64,000 nucleotides of DNA from Telopea speciosissima (GCF_018873765.1 NC_057925.1:59036970-59100969), one strand, 5' to 3'. Shown: positions 1-10,527, counted from the first letter of the stretch. Notes: a model not told the origin generated them from the letters alone. Made by a program: numbers and translations.

Positions 1-29
1 CAAGGCACCTGGATGCCTTGACAACTATT
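1..29. mobile_element. Right end of a hAT-type MITE cut by the window edge
   Basis: The first bases end in CCTTGACAACTAT. This matches the ends of the complete copies at 27640-27781 and 41989-42122, which both have 8-bp target duplications. Only the right end is inside the window. Confidence 0.55.
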
Positions 30-99
30 TAGCAAGGGCGAAGAAATATAAAGATCTCTATAATAATCTGAATTCAAAGGATGGGGAAAAAACTATATA

Positions 100-637
100 T
101 AAAAAAGCTAAAACGAGAGAAAAGAAGACCAAAGATTGTTGGTGGAGAGGTGCGTCCAGAGTTTTGTGCGATCGGCATATTCCTTTAAAGCTTAAAGGAA
201 AATTTTATAGGACTGTCATTAAACCAGCCATGATGTATGGTGCGGAATGTTGGACTGTTAAGAAGTGCCATATAAATAAACTACACATAGCGGAGATGAG
301 GATGCTAAAATGGATAAGTGGGAAACTAGGATGGATAAACGAATGACCATATTAGAGCTGGGTTGGGAGTAGCTCGGATCCATGATAAACTTAGACAGAG
401 TCGTTTGAGGTGGCATGTCCATGTTCAACTAAGGCCTCTGGATGCCCCCGTACGAAGGAGTGACTTGATTTAAATTGAGGGAACCAAAAGAGCCAGAGGT
501 AGATATAAAATAACCATAGGAGAAGTGGTGAGAAAAGACATGCTTAGCTTAAGCCTTGTACCATGTATGACTTCAAATAGAGCTGATTGGAGAGCAAGGA
601 GGATCCATGTGGCTGACCCTATTTAGTTGGGCTATGA

Positions 638-671
<34 letters not shown>

Positions 672-672
672 A
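100..672 (+). mobile_element. RTE-type LINE remnant, 3' end of reverse transcriptase
   Basis: Three-frame translation gives the C-terminal tail of a plant RTE-clade reverse transcriptase. It has an AECWTVKK-like motif, the AEMRMLKW segment, an LRWHVHVQ/RPLDAP-like stretch, and an ARGR..I..GEVVRKDM-like stretch. The reading is interrupted by stops and frameshifts, for example after position 346. A (TTG)n tail at about 633-672 follows directly, which is usual for this LINE type. No 5' part, endonuclease or catalytic core is present, so this is a dead, 5'-truncated copy. It probably sits in intron 1 of the minus-strand gene that starts at 2261. Confidence 0.8.
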
Positions 673-679
673 TGCACCC

Positions 680-1130
680 CAAAACATTATGTATGGTGCG
701 GACTGCTGGGCAATTAAGAAGCAGCACGTAGATAACCTAAGTGTGGCAGAGATGAGGATGTTGAGATGGATATGTGACAAGTTGGGAGTAGCCTCTATAA
801 GAAGCAGCGCAAAAACATCAAGATTAAGAAGGATAAAGTAAGGAATGAACAGATTAGAGCTGAGTTGAGGGTAGCCCCTATACATGAGAAGCTTCGAGAG
901 AGTCATTAGAGGCGGCATGGTCATATCCAACGGAGGCCTTGAGATGCACTAGTACGAGGGAGTGATTTGATTCAGATTGAAGGACCTAAAAGAACTAGGG
1001 GCAGGCCTATAATGACCCTAGTAGAAGTAATGAGGAAAGACATGCAAAGGTTGGGCCTTGTCTCAAGTATGGCCTCGAATAGAGCTGTCTAGAGGACATC
1101 GATTAGGTGGGTATTGCTGAGTTTTGTCGA
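680..1130 (+). mobile_element. Second RTE-type LINE tail, tandem to the first
   Basis: Directly after the TTG tail the same reverse-transcriptase C-terminus appears again: GADCWAIKKQHVD, AEMRMLRWICDKLG, then IQIEGPKRTRGRP and VMRKDMQRLGLVS. It is broken by stops and at least one frameshift. It diverges from the first copy, so these are two insertions or an old duplication. No function remains. Confidence 0.75.
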
Positions 1131-1985
1131 TGTTGTTCTTCTACTATTATTGCTAATATTTGTTGCAATTTACAACCCTCATAGCTGAGGCTCTTCTTCT
1201 GACCATTAGAACGCGAGTACAAGAATACAGAAGATTCAAGACATAAAGACATCCATGGACAATGATTTTGGAAGCTAAAGACCTCCATCAGTGAATAGAT
1301 GTCAAAAAGGATGGAGGGAGAAAACACACGCAAGCAGACATAGAATCAGGATGAGTAAATTTATGGCCTTCTATGTACCCTTTGAGAACCCAAATTGTGA
1401 AGCTTATACAGATTAGACTTCACCTATAGTGATCTCAAATCTAAATAGTAACGCATTGACGTTCAGAAAGCAATATAATTTTCAGTCTTAGTATCACACA
1501 TATGTTTGTGTAGAGTGCAGTAAAATTTTCAGTTCAAGTGTTACATGTTCAATTTTCCTAAATGGGGATGGGAGACCATTACTATTCAGAAGGCCTGCAA
1601 AGTCACTAGTTAAGGATTAAAATATGAACAGCTGATTCAAGTGTTACAATTCAGAAGGCCTGCTTACATGTCCATAACAGTTATAGGAGCATCTATTAAC
1701 CCCCTTAACAGTTTTCTTGACCCAGTTTGTGAAATCTCCTTCATGAGTGGGAAGAAGAACTTCGAATCTGAGAGAGAAATGCGAGCTAATTTACTGCTAG
1801 CATGTCAGACACGTGAGCTGGATGTCTTCTCTGTCTGTCGCGCGTTATATGGATGCAATAGTAACCGAAACAATACCGATTACTGAAACCCCGGGTGAAT
1901 TCCTGTGAGTGGTGAAATCAAACCGACAACTTCTCTCAAAAGTAACATCAATACGATAAACTAAAACCTCTCTAAACCCAAAAAC
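1131..1985. other. Probable intron sequence without recognised features
   Basis: No coding similarity, RNA gene or clear repeat seen. If the exon at 2127-2261 is real, this stretch belongs to its first intron. Confidence 0.4.
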
Positions 1986-2126
1986 TTAACATTCCACAAC
2001 ATCCATCCCATCAAACACTCGAACTCTCATTTCAACAAAAAAGCAAAAGTTCGTATAACCGAAATGGCGATATATTGGATAGATGCATAGAAAAAGATAG
2101 AGAGAGAAAGAAAAGCGAACACATAC

Positions 2127-2261
2127 CACAAGAATGTCGTCGGTGTAATCTCCCATAAACTCTTTCAACTTATCCTTGATTCTCTCACGCAACCCGGCCG
2201 CTCCCTCGCCGCTGAAATTAACCCTAAATGTTCGATCGTCGACTCGATCGGGACCTTCCAT
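2127..2261 (-). CDS. First coding exon of a nuclear RNA-binding-type protein (PWI/Nab2-like N-terminus), partial
   Basis: The exon encodes 45 residues from an ATG at 2261: MEGPDRVDDRTFRVNF, then GLRERIKDKLKEFMGDYTDDILV. The second part matches, from memory, the conserved N-terminal helical domain of a plant family of nuclear RNA-binding or zinc-finger proteins. In that family the segment continues into a second exon starting EYVIVLLRNG-like. Here the match stops at codon 45, where a canonical donor (GTATGTG, 2126 leftward) follows in phase 0. The next exon is not found between 1 and 2126, so intron 1 is probably longer than 2.1 kb and contains the two LINE tails; the remaining exons would lie left of the window. 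Alternatively the gene is truncated. The fold assignment (PWI-like or Nab2-like) is less certain than the exon itself. Confidence 0.6.
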
Positions 2262-2908
2262 ATCCTAATTTCTGCTATAAAAAGTAAATTTATCAGCGCT
2301 CCGGGGGTGAGTAAAAAAGATACTCGACTTCGTCTCTTCGATGGAGATTCGCAGACAAATGAGCTCCTCAGATAAGAAAGCTTGTGATCCTAAAATTCCT
2401 TAATCGATTGTATGAGAAGTGCGAAGAGGTTACTTCAATGAATCCGCAACGAAACTTGATAAACAAACAATATATAAGCACATTTACAAAACGATGAATC
2501 TGCAACGAAAGATGTTTATATCTAAGTAGAGGTTATTCCGATCAAACAGACTTTTTCCGGCGAAAAATTCCTCTACAGTGGCGAAGAACCCCAACACCCA
2601 AGTTCCAAGCGCCTTTTCCCGGGAGTTACTCTTAACTCCCTCTCAAACCACCGCCGAAACCTGTGTGCAGTTATCACATGTAACCCCATTTCATATTTGC
2701 CGAATAAAAAATGTCGGCTATGTAAATTTCTTTTCCATTCCGATTATACCCTTATTGTAAAATACTTATACAATTATTTTTTAAATATAATTAGATAAAC
2801 AAAAACAACAGATAATCACATTTACTGATTTACAATCACAAGGGAAAATATTGAAATAATTTTTTGAAACACAATCTGGTTACCCTTATAAGGAATTTAC
2901 TTGTTATA
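2262..2908. other. 5' flank and promoter region of the minus-strand gene; no other gene
   Basis: CT/GA-rich, moderately GC sequence upstream of the 2261 start, presumably 5'UTR and promoter. No clear TATA box was identified. A short open frame on the plus strand at 2578 has no recognisable product. Confidence 0.4.
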
Positions 2909-3092
2909 GGGAGGGGGATTGCTGCCAAACTGTGTGGTTCCTGCACCAGCATGGAGGCCAATGGGAGCACAAAAAGATATCTAACAGGGATGGGATTTTT
3001 CTTTTCACAAGGAGAAGGGTAGGCATTTCAACCTTCAACTTTCTTGTGTTTAGGCACAGATGGCACGAAGCCTAGCAATCTTCTTTTTCCCC
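2909..3092 (+). mobile_element. Mutator-type MITE, family A
   Basis: Imperfect terminal inverted repeats: left GATTGCTGCCAAACTGTGTGG and, reverse-complemented from the right, GATTGCTAGGCTTCGTGCC. The interior CCTGCACCAGCA...ATGGGATTTT is shared with copies at 7210-7385, about 34806-34983 and (inverted) about 8439-8593. No target duplication could be read here, although the 7210 copy has one. Non-coding. Confidence 0.65.
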
Positions 3093-3126
3093 TGTTTTTT
3101 CAATACTATTGATGTATTAAATGTAT

Positions 3127-3292
3127 GGGAAAAGGTTCTCTAGCCACTACGGAGCGGGGTGTGCTTGCACCTCTATGTCTTTCTTTTTGTTCATTGCATG
3201 AAATGATCTCATTGCCCTTCTATGTATGAAACTGTTTTATCGCATCGCAATGGTGTGCTCCCCTATTTAGCTTGTTCATAGGACCCTCTCCC
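3127..3292. mobile_element. Mutator-type MITE with 9-bp target duplication
   Basis: Starts GGGAAAAGGTTCTCTAG and ends GGACCCTCTCCC, which are inverted relatives. It is flanked by the direct repeat TAAATGTAT at 3118-3126 and 3293-3301. A perfect 9-bp duplication and G-rich ends are typical of Mutator-like elements. Ends resemble family C (8613, 32417, 56148). Confidence 0.8.
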
Positions 3293-3301
3293 TAAATGTA
3301 T

Positions 3302-4204
3302 TTACAAAATAGAGAAATTTTAATTTATATTCAGAGTGTCTAAATGACACCTCTATTGGTGTATTTAAATTTTAAAACTTGATACCTTTCATTTAGTTGT
3401 TCATCTTTTATCCTTATGTTAAATAACTTTTGAGAATAACCAAAGGGCAAAAATGTAAGATTACAAAGCTATTGACACCTTAGGGCATGTCAATAAGCTC
3501 ATGATTTTTCTTTGCCACGGGATAGATAATTTGAGCATTAAATAGTGTGAAAATTCATTGGATAAACTCAATTTAAACTTTGATGGTCCATTTCAACTAT
3601 ATAGTTCACCATGGCCAAAATTTCCTTTTTTATTAGTTATTTATATCTATACAATGTTGTGTGGCCTTTGTGCTTCTAATAGTTTTGTCCTCTCCAAACA
3701 AATTTTCAATATTATAATAACACTCTTCTCATTTAAATGCAATAATGGAGAAGTCGTTTTTAGTCAAAATAATAATAATAATAATAATTTTGGTCCAAAT
3801 TAATACTTGAATTGATCTTGTCCACATAATTTTGGCCACACAAGACACTTCCTTATGGGAAGTTTAAAAAAAAAAAAAGTGAGAACAAAAAGATATTCTG
3901 AGAAATGGTTTCCCCAACTATTGAATAGATCCCCTAAAAAAATACTATATCTTCAACTTTTAGTGTATTATAGTCAAATGGTGGACATTGACTAAAATGT
4001 CTATACTAGGGTGAACTGTCCCAAACCATTGAATTTTTCAAAGAACTATCTGCTAACTAAAACAAGGAGAGATTTACCCACACCAGAAGGGCGAGAGGGG
4101 TTTAACAAAAAAAAAAAAAAAGTGCGAGAGAACTTGGACGTCAGACCAATTGTGACGTGATAACAGATTCATCCACATGGGACCCATATAATTATAGTAG
4201 GAGA
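3302..4204. other. AT-rich spacer with short microsatellites
   Basis: No gene seen. Contains an (AAT)n run near 3767-3788 and poly-A stretches. The segment around 3330-3480 shares phrases with 18940-19000 and 48890-48960, so it is probably degraded repeat. Confidence 0.5.
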
Positions 4205-4213
4205 GAGAAAATA

Positions 4214-5788
4214 AAGTAATTTACACATATTATCCCTGAGGTTTAACGAAAATATGATTTTATCTTTCAGTTTTGAAAAATTCTACGTACCCTTGAGATT
4301 TACAAACGTTAACAAATAAACTCATTCTGTCAATTCATGACTAATCCTATTAAAATCAAGGGATAAAGTTACAAAAATACCCCTTAAAAAAAAAAACAAA
4401 CAAACTCTACGACTCATTCCTAGGTTTTAAACCTTATGAGATACAACTAAAGAAATAAAATTTATAGTTTTCAAAAACAAAAATTATCAAAGCCAATTAA
4501 TCTGTTTCCCCCGCGAACCATAAAAGTCATAGTATAATTTCCCCAGGAAAAAAAAAAACCAGTTACAAAAAATGGAATGATTCAAAAAAAAGATAATTTT
4601 TTCGTTATCAGATAATTCAGATCCTCTTAGATCAGAAAGAGAGCTTTCGATCAGTCAATCTTCTTCTGCAAAGGGGTTTTGAAGAGAACTATGTTTTTTG
4701 CCTTTTCGGATGAGAAGCAAGGAAGAGGAGAGAGAGAGAGAGAGATATTTAAGCATTAAATAACAAAGGAAATATAAGCAGAGAACGACGTTGAAGAAGG
4801 GAGAGAGATCTTCCCCAAATCTACCTTTTTCCCATGTGCTTTCTCTACAGCTCTACTGACTGAAGTTTCAATCCCAGCAACGATTTCATACCCTCTCAAC
4901 CTCCAATCATGGCTGCCAACCCACCTCTGCCTTCTGTTCCAGTCAATTCGTTGGTAACTAAATCCATAAGCCACCCAACCCTCTTCTCCTTCTGTTCCTG
5001 AAATCCCAAAAAAGAGACTCATAATCACCAATTCCCAACTATAGATTTCATTGATCGGAATCTTTGTAGAAATGGGTTTTGGTTTGGGTATTGTGAAGGC
5101 CCCCTTTGCAGATATTGGATTATATTGGAAACAAAGGGCTAAAAGTTGTAGCTTCTACTTGTAAAGAACTGTAGGAATTGACGGTGTTTTCATTGAATCC
5201 CAAAGGTGGGAACGGGCCGGGACATACACTTGTAAACGAAAAAGGCCTCATTATCATATCTAAGGGTTGCCCGAAGCTTCATTCTTTGTTACATGAATGC
5301 AGCCCTAATTTCAGTCGCGAAGAACTGTCCCAATGTAACCCGCTTCGGATTGTCCACCGTTGTGCCAAACCTATCTGATCCTAAGCCTCTGCAGCAGTTG
5401 GATGAAGGATTTGGAGCGATTGTTCAGTCATGCAAGGGCCTCAGGCGGTTATCACTTTCTAGTTTCCTTACGGCTCAGGTTTTTATTTGTATAGGAATAT
5501 ATGCTGAACAGTTAGAGATGCCTTCCCTACCACATTCAAGACTGAAGGATACCTGCAATTCATCTTCCCCAAATCGGGGAAGATGAGTTGCAGGTTTTGT
5601 TTTTTGTTTTTTTAGAAGGGGTATTTTTATAACTTTATCTTTGGATTTTAACATTGATAGTCATGAATTGACAGAATGAGTTTATTTGTTAATGTTTGTA
5701 AACCTCAAGAGGTATGCAGAATTTTTCAAAATTAAAGGGGAAAATCATACTTTCGTTAAACCTTAGGGGTGTTATGTGTAAATTACCC
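4214..5788. mobile_element. Mutator-like gene-carrying element (Pack-MULE) with ~200-bp terminal inverted repeats
   Basis: The left arm (4214-about 4420) and the reverse complement of the right arm (about 5573-5788) align along their length. Shared blocks include GTAATTTACACATA at the outer end, GAGGTTTA.C, TTAACAAATAAACTCATTCT, TCAATTCATGACTA and AAATACCCCTT. Flanks 4205-4213 (GAGAAAATA) and 5789-5797 (AAAAAAATA) agree at 7 of 9 positions, consistent with an old 9-bp duplication. No transposase was found inside, so the element is non-autonomous. The interior carries a TIR1/AFB fragment (5112-5519) plus 4421-5111, of unknown origin. Next to the right arm lies a perfect hairpin at about 5552-5594 with the motif CATCTTCCCC. 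Element type is inferred from arm length and duplication size. Confidence 0.8.
5112..5519 (+). pseudogene. Captured fragment of a TIR1/AFB auxin-receptor F-box protein, broken
   Basis: Translation gives LDYIGNKGLKVVASTCKEL, a stop (TAG at 5172), then [28 protein letters not shown], a short deletion with frameshift near 5290, then [34 protein letters not shown] and AEQLEM. These follow the leucine-rich-repeat region of TIR1/AFB auxin receptors in order. In the intact family the LRR solenoid binds auxin and Aux/IAA proteins in the nucleus. Here the F-box, the N-terminal repeats and the C-terminus are missing. The match begins directly after CCCTTTGCAG, which looks like an intron acceptor; this suggests capture of genomic DNA rather than cDNA. 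It ends abruptly at 5519, next to the right arm of the element. It cannot encode a receptor, but could be a source of antisense or small RNA if transcribed. Confidence 0.85.
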
Positions 5789-5797
5789 AAAAAAATA

Positions 5798-6526
5798 TAA
5801 CCCCTTACCATATGAGAGGGAAATAGTAATCTGGCATTGTACGGGAAATTTTCCCTAAAATAATCTTCCCCCTCCCCTCTAAGTTAGACTAATACCGTTA
5901 CATGCTTAGGGTACGGTTGATATAATCTTTATAAAGTAGGGGAGGGGGTAGATATTTTTTAAAACTTGGGTATTTGATTGATATTAGGCAAACTTAGAGG
6001 GGAGGAGGATGATATTTTCCCTAATCTAATCATTGGTTTAAAAAAAATATGTCATAAATAAGATAACCATATATTTTATATTATACGATCCATTTAGCAT
6101 TAGAAGACTTTGCTCCCCATCACCCAACAAACAAGATAATACTTACAATTGTGATAATGAAAGTAAGCAAAATTTGGATCCACATATGTTTTCAAACAAG
6201 ATCTAGCTGATGGTGGTTCATAATTTTGACTAAGACTCACATTTATAATAGCCGAAAAAATAAATATACCAAACAAAGATTTTGACTTGTGAACAAACAA
6301 ATGCCCTTGTGTTTCATATACTTGGAAGATAATTTTCCATGGTCTTTAAAATAAGGGTTTGGTGAATTAACCCATAAAAGAAACAATAATATGGTTGAAA
6401 AACTAGGCTTGATTTAGTTGACTCACTAAAATCGTCCCTGGTTTTCTTTAAGACAAGTCAAGAGTTAAAGAGAATCGGTCATGCTTCCAAAAATGAAAAT
6501 AATCTAGGTAAGTCTTGAATTTTTTT
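5798..6526. other. AT-rich spacer, no gene seen
   Basis: No coding similarity recognised. Short open frames on the minus strand (6100-6300) have no recognisable product. Confidence 0.5.
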
Positions 6527-6684
6527 CCTCTACGGTTTGCTGACCGGTGCGGTTCCCTAGTTCCTCTCACAAGAGGGGAGTGGACCCCACCCGAGCAGAG
6601 TGTTGGTCAGCTACCTCAGGTGGGTCCCACACCCCCTCTTGTGAGAGGAAATAGGGAACCGCACCAATCAGCAAACCGTAGAGG
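6527..6684. mobile_element. Palindromic MITE with ~55-bp near-perfect terminal inverted repeats
   Basis: The left end CCTCTACGGTTTGCTGA and right end TCAGCAAACCGTAGAGG are exact inverted copies. The match continues through GGTGCGGTTCCCTA and CCTCTCACAAGAGGGG. A transcript would fold into a long hairpin. No target duplication is obvious, so the superfamily is open. Confidence 0.8.
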
Positions 6685-7200
6685 ATAATGATTCGTAAGT
6701 CTTTCCCAAACTTTTTTGTATTTTTTTTTTTTTGTAAATAGTGTCGCAAACTTCAATGAAACAATGGATTGGCGATATCACAAAAGAATTTGCCAAGTTT
6801 TAGATGGACAATATAGTTTGTTTTCATGGCTCCATTTAGATAAGCTTATCTGAATGATCCACCATTTTGAGACATGTGGACAAATATTTATAGCGAATAA
6901 CCATTTGAATAATGAACATATTATGAAGTAATCATGTGTCAAATTTTATAATTAGATTCGACCTAATGCCCTCTCATGTATTTCGACGTGTCATTATATT
7001 TTATAGTTGTCTGTGCATATCGATTGCATTCTCCCACAGTCCTTATATGTTCAAAGTTTTGTTTTGCTATTTGACAAATTCTATTTGGGTTGAAATTTGA
7101 TATGTAAGTAGGATACATTGGGGTTTACTTGGCCGATATTTAGATAGCGGTTCAAGAAGCCTTTCCTCTGATAGTACATAATGCATTATTCTCTCTCTAA
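6685..7200. other. AT-rich spacer, no gene seen
   Basis: Nothing recognisable. Confidence 0.5.
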
Positions 7201-7209
7201 TTATGTTTT

Positions 7210-7385
7210 GGACAAGAGATTGATGTCTGGTTGTGTGGTCCCGCACCAGCACGGGCCTAAATGAGAGCGTATATAAGAACAACAACATGGATGGGATTTT
7301 TTATTTTAAGGGTAGGACCATAATTTCACATGCTCCTATGCTTGGACACAAGATCCACGCAACCAGGCATTGTTTTTTCTTCCCC
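7210..7385 (+). mobile_element. Mutator-type MITE, family A, with 9-bp target duplication
   Basis: The left end GGACAAGAGATTGATGTCTGG pairs with the right end CCAGGCATTG...TTCTTCCCC. Flanks TTATGTTTT (7201-7209) and TTATTTTTT (7386-7394) agree at 8 of 9 positions. The interior matches 2909-3092 and about 34806-34983. Confidence 0.8.
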
Positions 7386-7534
7386 TTATTTTTTATTCGT
7401 TGTTTAAATTCCTTGCACGGTTTTGCTCAGTCAAACTATGGTTTTGATTTATCCTTTTTCTTTCCCAACCCCCTTTTCCATGTTTAAGTGTCATGCATTC
7501 TGTATTGTTGCCCCCATTAATACTTTTATATAAT

Positions 7535-7675
7535 ATTTAGATAAAAAGTTTTGTGCATAGCCTTGTATGATATACGATCGTGCTTTCAACTGTTGGATGG
7601 GGATGAGGGGTCATGTACTTTACACGATCATGTCCATCCAACAGTTTAAAGCACAGCCGTGCACAAAACCTCTCC
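7535..7675. mobile_element. Palindromic MITE
   Basis: Left AAGTTTTGTGCATAGCC and TTCAACTGTTGGATGG pair with right CCATCCAACAGTTTAAAGC and GGCTGTGCTTT/GTGCACAAAACC in inverted order. No certain target duplication. Confidence 0.7.
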
Positions 7676-7689
7676 CCTAATTACTCCAA

Positions 7690-7828
7690 GGGGTCAGTTC
7701 AGTTGGCAAAAGACCAATTCCTCACATAAGAGGTCATGAGATCAAACCACCTTGGGGCCTATCCCCATTCCCTATCCCCCCCCCCCCCCTTATTAAAGCT
7801 CTCCAATTCCAAAAAAAAAAAAAAAAAC
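7690..7828 (+). mobile_element. Possible tRNA-derived SINE with A-tail
   Basis: TCAGTTCAGTTGGC resembles a pol III A box and GGTCATGAGATCAAACC resembles a B box. A C-run follows, then an A-run of about 17 at 7811-7827. I do not recognise the family. Confidence 0.4.
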
Positions 7829-8438
7829 CCTCCCCCCTAATTTTTAACACGATAAAACTTTTCAAGATAGCCCAAATATCTATTATGAGGAAACTTTGAT
7901 GTGAGCCCAAATTTTGTGGACAAAAATACTATAAGATCCTATACTCACATGTGAAATCTAAATCTAAATAAAACTTTATCAAGTGGCAAAACTAGAGGTA
8001 GGAAAATTCAAGACAATAGGTGTACATAGGATTTATTTGAGTATTGTAGGTTTGCATGGACATATACGAGAATGCATAATAAATATTAGAGTATTTGATT
8101 GAATTAGATTGTGAAATCTAAGATGGGACTAATCCAAACTTTGTATTATGTATCAAATGTGCCACATCATGGTTCCACGTGACAAAATGAGGATGAACTG
8201 CCACTCAAATGAGTTTTGCCCTACTTAACAATATATATTAAATTAAAAAAAATCGTTAGGCTTGACTCCATGAGCTCAAGGTAACTGGGCTTATCTGAAT
8301 AGTTTTTATTCAGTCAATCGGTTAACGAACCATAATCGAGCTCAAGGTAACCAGGCTTTAAACAGGCTAACTATCTAAACAGACCAATTTTTGACACTGT
8401 TATCGTATGCCATGGTTAATCGATTCCTATTTATTAGG
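7829..8438. other. AT-rich spacer, no gene seen
   Basis: Nothing recognisable. Confidence 0.5.
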
Positions 8439-8593
8439 AAAAAGAGCGTTGACTGGTCGCATGACTCTTACACCTAGATACAAGAGCGTGCAAAATTACC
8501 ACTCCACCCCACCTCGGTGAAATAAAAAATCTGTCATGCACATTGGCCCCGTGCTGGTGCAGGGGGCACCCGACCAGGCAACGATTTTTTGCC
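8439..8593 (-). mobile_element. Mutator-type MITE, family A, inverted copy
   Basis: Left GCGTTGACTGGTCGCATGA and the reverse complement of the right end, TCGTTGCCTGGTCGGGTG, are inverted relatives. Inside, CCGTGCTGGTGCAGG is the reverse of the CCTGCACCAGCA block in other family A copies. It lies immediately beside the family C element at 8613. Confidence 0.65.
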
Positions 8594-8612
8594 CTTTCTC
8601 TCTTTATTTTAT

Positions 8613-8781
8613 GGGAAAAAGTTCTCTGTCCGGGAGTGTGGCCTATGCCAGCACTCCTATGAGTCTACCGCTCTCCTCTCCATTTGAAAAGACACTTCTA
8701 CCCCCTTATTTTGAGGAGGAGAGAGATAGACACATGGGAGTCCTGGCATAGGCCACATTCCTGGACAGAAAACTACTTCCC
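8613..8781. mobile_element. Mutator-type MITE, family C, with 9-bp target duplication
   Basis: Near-palindromic. GGGAAAAAGTTCTCTGTCC, GAGTGTGGCCTATGCCAG and ACTCCTATGAGTCTA recur in reverse on the right half. Perfect 9-bp duplication TTATTTTAT at 8604-8612 and 8782-8790. Related copies at 32417, 35015, 52333 and 56148. Confidence 0.9.
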
Positions 8782-8999
8782 TTATTTTATTTCTTCGCGA
8801 AATCCACTTCTAGGGACTTCTAGAAATGTAATTACGAAATGGCAAAAAATGTAAATAAGAAACTAAAATGAGGTCAATGTGGCGAATTTCCACGACACAG
8901 AGGACCCTGTGTGGAGGGCTGGCGGCCATGAGGGGTCACCGACTCGTGAGAGCTTTCTCTTAAATTCGTAGGGAAGAGAAGAAAACAGGAGAGCCCATA

Positions 9000-9336
9000 C
9001 TACACGACACATCTTCTTCGCCTCTTCCTTCGTTCCTTGCTCTCCTTTCTTTTTCCCCTTCGCCTTTATATCTCTTTCTTCTGCGGGATTTTCTTTCATT
9101 TCTTTCCTTTCGCCTTGTGGCTTATGGTTAGGGTTTCCTTCTGCTTTCTATTATTCATTATTTTTTCTTGGAATTCTTTGTTCCTTTTGTGTCAATTTCG
9201 AATTCGACGGAGGCGTCGTTCGTTCGACTGAAATTGCGGTTTCTTCTGATGAAGACAGGAATCATCTGCTGCTGAGATTGAGATTTGAATTCGGCCAAGG
9301 AAAGTTCAACAAATAGATTATATATCTGGTGAACAG
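9000..9336 (+). other. 5'UTR exon of the A20/AN1 gene (approximate start)
   Basis: A CT-rich stretch at about 9015-9065 looks like the Y-patch or transcription start region of a plant gene. The exon ends at AACAG|GTGAGA (9336/9337), a good donor. The intron runs to TTGGTGCAG at 10642. The 5' end is an estimate. Confidence 0.5.
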
Positions 9337-9471
9337 GTGAGAAGTTCCTTGTTTTATTTGAATGTTTAGGGTTTTGTTTTCCCCTTTGTTGTTGAGATGT
9401 AAGATTTTTCTTTACCTTTATTTAGGTTAGCATTTGTTTATTAACTGATATTCAGGCTGGGGCGATTCATA

Positions 9472-10527
9472 CCCTGGGTAGCATGTAAAGTTTGCATTTT
9501 TTGGGCTGAATTGCGGAAAACCTTATTCAATTCCTGTCTTGTGGTTCGGTTCTGAATTTTATTTTCTTGTTGGGATAGAAAGTAGGTTGTAAGGTTTAGG
9601 GTATCTTGCTTTGTAGTAGAGAATTGGTAGAACCCATGTTGCCAGGCTCTCAAAGAACATGGTGGAACTCTTTGAATATGTTATTTTTTTAGGGCTTTCG
9701 CCAAATGATTCGGAACGGTCTGAAATTTGTCTTTGTTTGGGTTTTGATTGATAAAAGAACTGCGTCAATGTGTTATGCGTACTGGTTGGGGCTTATAGCA
9801 TCGTTTCTTTACGTTTGTTGGTCCTATTTACCGTTTTTATTTATGGCCGAGCGGAGGGCTATGAGTTGATAGTCCGTAGTAGATGTAAAGCGGATGAACC
9901 ACTTCTTAACTGGATTGGTTTAGGTATTCTGTCCTCGGGGGATAGAAGAATATGTTCACTTGGTCGTGGGAGGGGAAGAAGTTTGTCTTGTATAATTTTT
10001 TTTCTCCTGGGTGGCATGTGAAGTTCACATATTGTGGGTTGAATTGTGGAAAGCCGTATTCAATTCCTGTCTTCTGGTTCGGTTCTGAATTTTATTTCCC
10101 TGTTGGAGTAGAAAGTAGGCAGTGAGGCTGAGGGTATCTTGCGTTCGAGTAGAGAATTCGTAGAACCCATGTTGCTAGGGTCTGAGAGAACGCATTGGAA
10201 CTCTTTGAATGTGTTAGCTTTTTTAGGGCTTTCACCAAATGATTTGGAACAGTCTGATAATTTTCATTGTTTGGTTCTGATTTATAAAAGGACGCGTCAA
10301 TGTATCATGCGGACTGGTTGGAGTTTATAGCATTCCTTACGGTTGTTAGTCCTATTTACTGTTTTTATGTATGGCCGAGTGGAGGGCTATGAGTTGATAG
10401 TCCCGTAGTAGATGTTAAGTGAATGAACAACTTCTCTACTGGGTTGGCTTTTGTGTTCTGTCCTTGAGGGATGGTAGAATATGTGCGCTTGGTCGTCGGG
10501 GGAGGGGAAGCTGTTTGTCTTGTATGA
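9472..10527 (+). repeat. 533-bp tandem duplication inside the 5'UTR intron
   Basis: Two units of about 525 bp, 9472-9996 and 10005-10527, offset by 533. Shared phrases in order include TTCAATTCCTGTCTT, GGTTCGGTTCTGAATTTTAT, GTAGAACCCATGTTGC, GGCTATGAGTTGATAGTCC and GTTTGTCTTGTAT. The copies have diverged at scattered sites, so the duplication is not recent. Short open frames inside are not genes. Confidence 0.9.

Noticed and set aside
4756-5031. 91-codon minus-strand frame inside the TIR1/AFB-carrying element
   Set aside because: No family recognised; could be cargo of unknown origin, but nothing supports a gene.
9037-9231. 64-codon frame near the A20/AN1 leader
   Set aside because: Lies in the CT-rich 5'UTR exon; phenylalanine- and leucine-rich by composition only.
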